This document shows, piece by piece, positions 32,456-37,558 of a DNA stretch of 37,558 nucleotides; position 1 is the first letter of the stretch, and every line of letters starts with the position of its first letter. Source of the DNA: Parcubacteria group bacterium (lineage in GTDB: Bacteria > Patescibacteriota > Patescibacteriia > UBA9934 > GWF2-40-263); NCBI GenBank assembly GCA_013204395.1, contig JABMNZ010000011.1, forward strand, positions 1 through 37,558. Reading direction: 5' to 3'. The notes beneath the pieces are model-generated. The model was given only the letters and a program-made list of their open reading frames with translations, was not told the origin of the DNA and ran no database searches. Made by a program: the position numbers and the translations under genes.

Positions 32456-32872
32456 TTATCGTTTTTTAAATTGAGACAAGAGCCGACTCAGACCTCCAAA
32501 AAACATTGCGTATACAAGTGCGTTAAATAGTGGAGTTAATTGACCAAGAAGAATCAGTAGTTTCATTGGAATCTCCCCACCAGTAGCAGCTGCGTTAAAT
32601 CCATACATAAACCCAATGTTTGCGTTTAAGTAAGTTCCTGGTGATAAATAGGCAATTCTTCCCCATGGAGAATACATTATTTCCTGAAGAGTAAAGAGAG
32701 AAAGAATACGCGGGACTAAGTACGTAATAATAACTCCAATAATCAATCCAAGAACCAACCAACGATTTTTTTGTATAAATCCCCTAAAACCTTGCTTGGA
32801 TAGTTTGAATAAAATAATCAATAAGCTGATGATCAGTACGGCAAAGTAGATTGTAAGAAGCAGTGTTTCCAT
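32456..32872 (-). CDS. Unknown membrane protein
   Basis: Unrecognised, 138 aa from METLLLTIYF (the track start 32932 would overlap the preceding gene). Two clear membrane segments in the first 70 residues (LLTIYFAVLIISLLIILF; WLVLGLIIGVIITYLV) and one or two weaker ones later (IPMKLLILLGQLTPLFNALVYAMFFGGL). Follows the 32908 gene by 35 nt and ends in repeat copy 2 plus terminator. Confidence 0.7.
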   Translation of the reverse strand: METLLLTIYFAVLIISLLIILFKLSKQGFRGFIQKNRWLVLGLIIGVIITYLVPRILSLFTLQEIMYSPWGRIAYLSPGTYLNANIGFMYGFNAAATGGEIPMKLLILLGQLTPLFNALVYAMFFGGLSRLLSQFKKR

Positions 32873-32907
32873 AAAGTGTTTTAAATAGATGTCATTTTTA
32901 CTAAAAT

Positions 32908-33372
32908 TCAGGATTTTTTCTTCTCTTCCCAAAGGGAAGCGAGCTCGTTATCAATCTCCATTCCATACTTCCCTCTCATATACGGAAGTATTCTTACAAA
33001 GCGTTTTACATTTGTTGCATAGATGAATGTCACTTTTTGTTGAGTGAGTATCTTCGTAATACTTGAGATAGGTATTCGTTGAGATTCAAGTTCTATGTAA
33101 TCTGAGGTGAGAGTGATCACAGGATCACCTTTTTCAAGGCTACGCCTCATATCCAAAATCATCTTCACAGACCCATAACTTGCAAACACCGTAACGAATG
33201 GCATCGCGATGAGCACAAGATCTTGTACTCCAAAAACACCAAACGACCATCTCAACAAAAACCATCCAACCGCAAGGACACCAAGAAGAATGAAGAAAAG
33301 AATCCACAAGACATATTTGAATGTGAATTTATTTACTTCTGCTCTATTAAGATAAACCGTTATGTTTTCCAT
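32908..33372 (-). CDS. Membrane protein with PH-like domain
   Basis: 154 aa. Two membrane segments at about 19-42 and 51-68 are followed by a beta-rich cytoplasmic domain (DPVITLTSDYIELESQRIPISSITKILTQQKVTFIYATN) that looks like the bacterial PH-like module of YcxB/STM3941-type proteins. Function unknown. No SD visible. Confidence 0.7.
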   Translation of the reverse strand: MENITVYLNRAEVNKFTFKYVLWILFFILLGVLAVGWFLLRWSFGVFGVQDLVLIAMPFVTVFASYGSVKMILDMRRSLEKGDPVITLTSDYIELESQRIPISSITKILTQQKVTFIYATNVKRFVRILPYMRGKYGMEIDNELASLWEEKKKS

Positions 33373-33506
33373 GTACTTTTCCGCAGTTAATTACCAAGAG
33401 AAGCATACCAAGAAATACGTCTGTTGTCCTATTCAAAAACCCCACTTGCTCAATAGAGTGTTTGGTAGGTGTTCGTACTGTCATCATTACCCAAAGACGA
33501 TATAAC

Positions 33507-33532
33507 AAAAAACTCCGAGACAATGCTCGGAG
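33507..33532 (-). terminator. Terminator of the 33572-34189 HAD gene
   Basis: Perfect CTCCGAG/CTCGGAG, then TTTTTTG on the minus strand; lies 5 nt past the CCA of repeat copy 3. Confidence 0.85.
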
Positions 33533-33537
33533 GTTTT

Positions 33538-33566
33538 TGGCAGGGGCTCGTGAGCCAGGTTCTAAC
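33538..33566 (-). repeat. tRNA-3'-end-like repeat, copy 3
   Basis: Minus strand GTTAGAACC...CGAGCCCCTGCCA, 29 nt, 5 nt after the HAD gene stop. Inner palindrome GGCTC-AC-GAGCC. Most similar to copy 2. Confidence 0.7.
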
Positions 33567-33571
33567 TTTGC

Positions 33572-34189
33572 CTACACCAATTCATCTAGATACTCATTAA
33601 GCTTAAGCAACGAACCGATCCCATTGCCATCTTTTCCAGAACGATCAATCAGCAAACCATCCATACCCATCGCCTTAGCACCATCTACATCTTTTTCTTG
33701 AGAATCCCCAATCATCAAGCACTCTTCAGGTTGTAGTCCTAATTTCCTTAATTCTGTCTCAAAAATATTTTTGTCTGGTTTTGAAACTCCAACCTCATAT
33801 GACCATGTCACTGCAGCAAAAAATTGTGCTATCCCAAAGTTCTCCCAATCAATTGTCGGAGGAGTATTTGAAATGAGACCAATAATATAACCTTGATCCC
33901 GTAACCAATTCAGTGTTAGCAACACATCATCAAAAAGCACAAACTCTCTATCAACCATCCATGCACGAGCAGCTTCTATCTCATATACTGAAAAAGAAGC
34001 TTCTTCTGCGAGTTCCTTCATCTTATCTCCAACAGACATATCCTCATTATGCCATCGCAAAAATGACCGTACAGCAATCATAAACTTCTCATCACCTAAT
34101 AAGTTCTTTGTAACATCTTTCTTCGCTGCAAGCCCTGGAATATCAAACAGCGTATAACCTAGATCAAAAATAATCGCCTTGTACTTCAT
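33572..34189 (-). CDS. HAD-superfamily hydrolase
   Basis: 205 aa. Motif I IIFDLGYTLF has nucleophile Asp9 but Gly in place of the second Asp, a known variant in this superfamily. Motif II GLISNTPP, motif III Lys in VGVSKPDKNIF, motif IV CLMIGDSQEKDVDGAKAMGM. A helical cap (about 15-85) places it in the HAD-IA phosphatase-like group; substrate unknown. TATAAA lies 9 nt before the ATG, so it is probably leaderless. Confidence 0.88.
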   Translation of the reverse strand: MKYKAIIFDLGYTLFDIPGLAAKKDVTKNLLGDEKFMIAVRSFLRWHNEDMSVGDKMKELAEEASFSVYEIEAARAWMVDREFVLFDDVLLTLNWLRDQGYIIGLISNTPPTIDWENFGIAQFFAAVTWSYEVGVSKPDKNIFETELRKLGLQPEECLMIGDSQEKDVDGAKAMGMDGLLIDRSGKDGNGIGSLLKLNEYLDELV

Positions 34190-34261
34190 ACTCTTCGATT
34201 TATAATAAATGCAACCAACATACTCTGGGAGAATCTTAATATCTATACTACCCGAAGAAAC

Positions 34262-34290
34262 AAAAAATCTCCACGATTTCTCGTGAAGAA
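34262..34290 (-). terminator. Terminator of tRNA-Trp
   Basis: CTTCACGA/TCGTGGAG stem with GAAA loop on the minus strand, then ATTTTTTG, directly after the CCA end. Confidence 0.75.
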
Positions 34291-34295
34291 TTTTT

Positions 34296-34370
34296 TGGCA
34301 GGGGTGCAGGGATTCGAACCCTGAATGAGGGTTTTGGAGACCCTAGTGATAGCCATTTCACTACACCCCT
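34296..34370 (-). tRNA. trnW: tRNA-Trp (anticodon CCA)
   Basis: 75 nt on the minus strand with encoded CCA. Acceptor AGGGGTG/CACCCCT, D stem GTGA/TCAC, anticodon stem AGGGT/ACCCT with loop CTCCAAA (CCA = Trp), T stem CAGGG/CCCTG with TTCGAAT. Its 5' end overlaps the stop codon of the GIY-YIG gene, and its 5' half is duplicated at 34743-34780, where the likely original -10 box also lies. Confidence 0.95.
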
Positions 34371-34620
34371 ATTTATTCAGCCCAATCCGTTTCAATAAAA
34401 GCTTGTAAGCAGATCCATACTGCTTCAACATTCGTTCACGTCTCTTTGCTTGGACCTCATCAAGATAAGCTTCGTAGTACACCAGTCGCCATGGACGATA
34501 TCGACGTGTGTAATAAACCTTGCCTTGATGATGTTCAAACAATCGTCTTTTCAAGTCGGAAGAATAACCGATGTAGAAATGAGTATCTGATTCGCTTTTT
34601 AAAAGATAGACATAGTACAT
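34369..34620 (-). CDS. GIY-YIG endonuclease-like protein in tRNA-Trp
   Basis: 83 aa from MYYVYLLKSES (the track start 34653 adds an unrelated prefix). Single GIY-YIG domain: YVYLLK as the GIY strand, FYIGYSS as YIG, then DLKRRLFEH, TRRYRPWRLVYYEAY with the Glu, and AKRRERMLKQYGS. This is the UPF0213/YhbQ type, abundant in Patescibacteria. The last codon and TAG stop are built from the start of the duplicated tRNA sequence, so the gene reaches exactly to the tRNA. No SD. Nuclease activity at this tRNA is inference. Confidence 0.88.
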   Translation of the reverse strand: MYYVYLLKSESDTHFYIGYSSDLKRRLFEHHQGKVYYTRRYRPWRLVYYEAYLDEVQAKRRERMLKQYGSAYKLLLKRIGLNK

Positions 34621-34742
34621 AAAGGGTTTTGGATCCCGCCTATGGTCTACCACGGTCTTTTGTTAACCACTGGACGGAGCCGGAGGCGCCTAGCGGCTTT
34701 CTTCGTGGGGTTCAAGAAATATGTCTTTGACCATGGGCTGGA

Positions 34743-34780
34743 TGGAGACCCTAGTGATAGCCATTTCACTACACCCCTAT
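34743..34780 (-). repeat. 38-bp duplicate of the tRNA-Trp 5' half
   Basis: Exact copy of 34335-34372: two bases before the tRNA plus its first 36 nt, ending right after the anticodon CCA. The rest of the tRNA is missing here. It is a direct repeat bounding a 408-bp unit that contains the GIY-YIG gene. Confidence 0.9.
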
Positions 34781-34798
34781 GGATAACTGTCCGCGGGC

Positions 34799-34804
34799 AT
34801 TATA
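34799..34804 (-). promoter_or_regulatory. -10 box upstream of the truncated tRNA copy
   Basis: TATAAT on the minus strand, 20 bp before the duplicated tRNA 5' half; probably the original tRNA-Trp promoter. No convincing -35. Confidence 0.5.
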
Positions 34805-34835
34805 CAGGATTTGGCCTTTCTGGAAAGACCTATCA

Positions 34836-34863
34836 TTGACTTATGGGCCATTTCCGCTATCCT
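34836..34863 (+). promoter_or_regulatory. Promoter of the 34899 gene
   Basis: TTGACT, 16-bp spacer, TATCCT; same type as the other GC-rich units. Confidence 0.65.
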
Positions 34864-34898
34864 ACAGACGGCAATCAACCACAAGGATCCACTCCATC

Positions 34899-35084
34899 AT
34901 GCCTCAGCCCAGCACACAGGGTCCCGCATCCGCCAAGACCTCTCCTCCTCCCGCCAGCAACCCCAAGGGCAGCCACGACGGCAAGGTCCACAGGCTCATC
35001 GACACGAACCGCTGTTCTTGCGGCGCCACCATCCCCTCCACCGACGACATGTGCCCGGTCGGCGGCGTCCAGGTCACCCCCTAG
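34899..35084 (+). CDS. Small GC-rich orphan with Cys motif
   Basis: Unrecognised, 61 aa from MPQPSTQG; the track start 34779 lies upstream of the promoter. AAGGA is 11 nt before the ATG (long). The first ~28 residues are Pro/Ser/Ala-rich and disordered; the rest reads HRLIDTNRCSCGATIPSTDDMCPVGG, with CxCG and CP that could form a half zinc ribbon. Codons are strongly GC-rich. Own terminator at 35109. Confidence 0.6.
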   Translation: MPQPSTQGPASAKTSPPPASNPKGSHDGKVHRLIDTNRCSCGATIPSTDDMCPVGGVQVTP

Positions 35085-35108
35085 AGATCAACGCTGATCT
35101 CACCCCCC

Positions 35109-35133
35109 CCCGCCCACGCTAGGCGGGATTTTT
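35109..35133 (+). terminator. Terminator of the 34899 gene
   Basis: CCCGCC/GGCGGG stem, then ATTTTTC. Confidence 0.85.
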
Positions 35134-35144
35134 CTTTCCTAAAC

Positions 35145-35174
35145 AAAAACGAGGTCAAAGGTGACCTCGTTTTA
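35145..35174 (-). terminator. Terminator of the YceI gene
   Basis: Perfect 9-bp ACGAGGTCA/TGACCTCGT, with TTTTTG on the minus strand and TTTTAT on the plus strand (bidirectional). Confidence 0.85.
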
Positions 35175-35182
35175 TATTTACT

Positions 35183-36025
35183 TTATTGAACCCCCTCTTC
35201 TGAGTCTGTCTCACTATCAGCTACATCTCCCACCACCATATCCGAGTCCCCACCAGTTAGTTCTCCTGGGACTATCATGGCATCACTTACTACTTCTCCA
35301 TCCTCAGCCATGGCATCTTCAACATCTTCGATAATCTCAGAAATCTCCTCGGCTGCTTCCTCTGAGATTCTGTCAGTGCCCTCTGCCCAGAACTCCAAAT
35401 CAAAGCCTAGATAGAAAATATCATTAATCACAGCATCTCCTAAATTATCAAAGAAACTTTCTGATCCGTATCGAACATCCCAAACAGAGCGATCAAGCTC
35501 TAAAGTTCCCTCAAGACTAACCCCCATCTCTTCTTCTTCAATTTCAGCCTCGAACGTCACTTCACCATCAATACCTTTAATCGTCATGACTCCAGTTACC
35601 ATGTCCCCATCTACACCACTAATGGTAAAGGTTGCCGCTGGATAATTCACTACGTCAAAGAAATCTTCTGACATCAAATGCCCCTCAAGCTTTGCTTTCA
35701 TTTCTCCAACCTGATCCAAGTCAATAATCGTTGCCATATCAACTGTTACAGTCCCTCCTGTAATCTGACCGCCTTCAACCACCACACGTCCAGTGCTCAC
35801 GTTAACTGTTCCATTATGAGTTACATCAACAAGCTTCTTTGAAGCCTCCCAAGTAATCACACTCTCTTCTGCGACTAACTCGTAAGTTCCGTCAGTCATG
35901 AGTGTTCCAGACTCCTCTACAACCTCTTGAACCTCTGTATTCATTTCAATTACCTGCTCTGGGGCACAACCGGCACCAACCAAGATAAGTGGGAATACCA
36001 ACACTGGAAGTAAACGTTTGAACAT
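35183..36025 (-). CDS. YceI-family lipoprotein
   Basis: 280 aa. Signal peptide MFKRLLPVLVFPLILVGAGC with lipobox VGAGC. The lipocalin-like YceI domain spans about 45-215: GTYELVAEESVITWEASKKL, GTVNVSTGRVVVEGGQITGGTVTVDM, LEGHLMSEDFFDVVNYPAATFTI. YceI proteins bind polyisoprenoid (quinone-like) lipids (family knowledge). The last ~60 residues are very acidic. It starts 7 nt after the NDH-2 stop; a quinone-type lipid would link the two, by inference. Confidence 0.9.
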   Translation of the reverse strand: MFKRLLPVLVFPLILVGAGCAPEQVIEMNTEVQEVVEESGTLMTDGTYELVAEESVITWEASKKLVDVTHNGTVNVSTGRVVVEGGQITGGTVTVDMATIIDLDQVGEMKAKLEGHLMSEDFFDVVNYPAATFTISGVDGDMVTGVMTIKGIDGEVTFEAEIEEEEMGVSLEGTLELDRSVWDVRYGSESFFDNLGDAVINDIFYLGFDLEFWAEGTDRISEEAAEEISEIIEDVEDAMAEDGEVVSDAMIVPGELTGGDSDMVVGDVADSETDSEEGVQ

Positions 36026-36032
36026 ATGTTTT

Positions 36033-37211
36033 TTATAATTCTGTTAAATTCCTGCCTTGGAACAATCCGAGTGTCCAGCTAAAGGCCACACGCAGCTTAT
36101 TGCCCAATCCAGGAGTTTTAAATAGATAAACTGTCCGCCAAAGATACCATGCAAGAACTCCCTTTACCACTCTCCCCTGAATCTGACCTACACCATCTCC
36201 AAAACCCAAAGAAAAAAGGGTTCCAAGAACTTTTGGTGTGTAAGTCCGTGTTAATTCCCTTGATCCATAGTGAATCCTGGCAATATTAGCTGCCACAACG
36301 GGTGCTTCACGCACAGCGATCTGAGCAAGTTTAGGAACTGGTTCTCCATCAATAGAGATAGCATCACCAATGGCAAAAACAGATGGATCATCAAGAACTT
36401 GGAGATGCGAGTTAACAATAATGTGCCCACGATCATCAAGCTTTAGAATCTTCTTAAACACATCTGTGTTTGGACGAACACCTGCACATAAAACAGTGAC
36501 ATCTGAGGCGAACTCTCCTTCTGTTGTGATGATTTTATCTGACGTAATTTCCTGTGCATAAGCCCCACACACAACCTCAATTCCAGCTTTCTTAAGAGCT
36601 CTGGCAATATACCCATCGACACTTTTTGACCCCATTGAACAAACAGCCTTTCTAGAATCTATAAGACGCACGGTAAAATGAAGGTTCTCATTTCTTTTCT
36701 TCAGCGATTCAAGCATCAGCTGAATATCAAAGACCAACTCAAGCCCCGTTGGACCAGCACCAACAACGGTCACAGAAGCATGTTGATCTATATTTTGTGC
36801 TGTTTCTAAAATGGCTTTTTTGAGTTTAACTGCATCTTCCACATTCTTAAGAGTAAATGCCTTGTCTGTCCCCTTGATGTTCCAATGATTGGTTGTGGCA
36901 CCTAAAGCCAAAACTAATTGGCTATAAGCAATCTTTTCTGCCTCAACAGACACTGTTCGTTTCTTCAGATCAATATTCTCTACCAAACCACGGGCAAATT
37001 GAAAATGCTTTTCCTTGAAAAAACTTTCGTATTCAAAAATCACATCATGACTAATAAGGGACCCTGTGGCCACCTCATGCAAGAGAGGTGTGAAGGTAAA
37101 ATGATTCGTTTTAGAAATGAGAAGAACGGGTAAATTTCGCTTAAGAAGTTCTTTTGCTGTATAGACTCCCGCAAACCCTCCCCCAATGATTACAACTGGA
37201 TCTTTTTTCAT
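36033..37211 (-). CDS. ndh: Type II NADH dehydrogenase (NDH-2)-like
   Basis: 392 aa from MKKDPVVIIGGG (388 start at 37223 also possible, MILVMKK). FAD site VVIIGGGFAGVYTAKEL, NADH site VTVVGAGPTGLELVFDI, then TVLCAGVRPNTDVF and VFAIGDAIS. C-terminal hydrophobic/amphipathic part (VVKGVLAWYLWRTVYLFK) fits membrane attachment. Oxidises NADH and passes electrons to a quinone without pumping protons. No quinone oxidase is seen in this window. Probable operon with yceI. Confidence 0.9.
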   Translation of the reverse strand: MKKDPVVIIGGGFAGVYTAKELLKRNLPVLLISKTNHFTFTPLLHEVATGSLISHDVIFEYESFFKEKHFQFARGLVENIDLKKRTVSVEAEKIAYSQLVLALGATTNHWNIKGTDKAFTLKNVEDAVKLKKAILETAQNIDQHASVTVVGAGPTGLELVFDIQLMLESLKKRNENLHFTVRLIDSRKAVCSMGSKSVDGYIARALKKAGIEVVCGAYAQEITSDKIITTEGEFASDVTVLCAGVRPNTDVFKKILKLDDRGHIIVNSHLQVLDDPSVFAIGDAISIDGEPVPKLAQIAVREAPVVAANIARIHYGSRELTRTYTPKVLGTLFSLGFGDGVGQIQGRVVKGVLAWYLWRTVYLFKTPGLGNKLRVAFSWTLGLFQGRNLTEL

Positions 37212-37264
37212 AACGAGAATCATTTTAACGGATTTTCAAAGAAACACCAATCCACAGACAACCA

Positions 37265-37293
37265 TTGACGCTTGTGCAATTTACACGTAGACT
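37265..37293 (+). promoter_or_regulatory. Promoter of the right-edge gene
   Basis: TTGACG, 17-bp spacer, TAGACT; leader of ~70 nt with GAGGAG. Confidence 0.65.
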
Positions 37294-37367
37294 CCCGCTC
37301 GTGCTTGCCGAAGAAGCTGTATGCACGCTGAAACACCCTGTTAGACAGACTGAGGAGTACCTGATCA

Positions 37368-37558
37368 ATGCAAGGTTCCATGGCCCAAATTGGGCGCGAC
37401 ACCACCCCCACAACACCCCCTCGCCTGGACATGTCTGAGCTCAGCCCGCTGCTGACCAGCATGCCCCCGGATGCAACCCTCGGGATCTGGCTCAAGCCAC
37501 ACGGCAGCGTCATTCCCAAGCGCGTCAGTGCCGAGCACGTCAGCGATGTGCTCGCCCA
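37368..37558 (+). CDS. GC-rich orphan, cut by window end
   Basis: Not in the ORF track because it has no stop inside the window. The frame opens at ATG 37368 (MQGSMAQIGRDTT; a second ATG lies at 37380) and runs 63 codons to the edge with strongly GC-rich codons. GAGGAG lies 10 nt before the first ATG. Pro/Thr-rich start, then LDMSELSPLLTSMPPDATLGIWLKPHGSVIPK. The overlapping minus ORFs 37220-37519 and 37225-37416 are shadows. Function unknown. Confidence 0.65.
   Translation, partial: MQGSMAQIGRDTTPTTPPRLDMSELSPLLTSMPPDATLGIWLKPHGSVIPKRVSAEHVSDVLA

Noticed and set aside
31808-33566. The three TGGCAGGG... repeats as tRNA genes
   Set aside because: Only the T-loop-like start and CCA end resemble tRNA; no D or anticodon arm precedes them, and the spacing is five bases too long.
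33572-34189. HAD protein inactive because motif I has Gly instead of the second Asp
   Set aside because: FDLGxTL is a common variant in HAD proteins and the other motifs are intact, so loss of function cannot be claimed.
1-37558. Alternative genetic code (UGA read as Gly, as in some CPR)
   Set aside because: UGA ends several genes right before good terminators (for example at 6320, 13150 and 14570) and no internal UGA is needed.

Overview
The window reads as a chromosomal segment of an uncultivated Patescibacteria (CPR) bacterium, probably of the Parcubacteria side. This is inferred from gene content and style: PilB-type MshEN fragment, DUF378 and DUF2391 membrane proteins, a stand-alone RRM protein, a short PIF1-like helicase, a small GIY-YIG protein, and many short lipoproteins and secreted proteins of unknown function. 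The standard code is used (UGA is a normal stop). No rRNA, CRISPR array, transposase or integrase was seen. One tRNA gene (tRNA-Trp, CCA anticodon) is present.

Two kinds of gene are interleaved. The first kind is moderately AT-rich, mostly conserved, and usually lacks a Shine-Dalgarno (SD) sequence. Several of these have a -10 box only 8-9 nt before the ATG and so look leaderless. They include pyrG, rplI, a PrxQ peroxiredoxin, pgi, Fe-type SOD, typA, a PIF1 helicase, an operon of unknown gene-GDPD-flavoprotein-EVE-M29 peptidase, an Nramp-related transporter, secreted proteins, Nudix, DUF2391, M3 peptidase, YceI and NDH-2. The second kind is GC-rich in codon usage, mostly orphan, and monocistronic. 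These genes carry a TTGAC-N16/17-TAnnnT promoter, usually a clear SD and their own hairpin terminator. They lie at 64-534, 3680-3814, 5475-6320, 7046-7504, 7707-8768, 9278-11110 (an FtsH), 12095-14570 (four in a row), 22229-22441, 34899-35084 and 37368 to the window end.

Layout: 0-3.5 kb is housekeeping on the minus strand; 3.6-14.6 kb mixes GC-rich cassettes with pgi, an RRM gene and SOD; 14.7-23 kb holds typA, the helicase and the minus-strand operon; 24-27 kb holds secreted and lipoprotein genes; 27-30 kb holds membrane and peptidase genes. From 29.8 to 34.8 kb is an accessory region of small genes, three of which carry a 29-nt tRNA-3'-end-like repeat between stop codon and terminator. It ends at a tRNA-Trp gene whose 5' half is duplicated on the far side of a GIY-YIG gene. 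The last 2.5 kb holds YceI and NDH-2 and a truncated GC-rich gene.

Most notable: (1) a ~0.4 kb GIY-YIG unit that seems to have entered tRNA-Trp just after the anticodon and rebuilt the tRNA; (2) intrinsic terminators whose loop holds the -35 box of the next promoter and whose U-tract lies in the 17-bp spacer; (3) two initiation styles (SD-led cassettes versus leaderless/SD-less genes) side by side; (4) the tRNA-end-like 3'-UTR repeats. All functions are read from motifs by eye; no database search was run.
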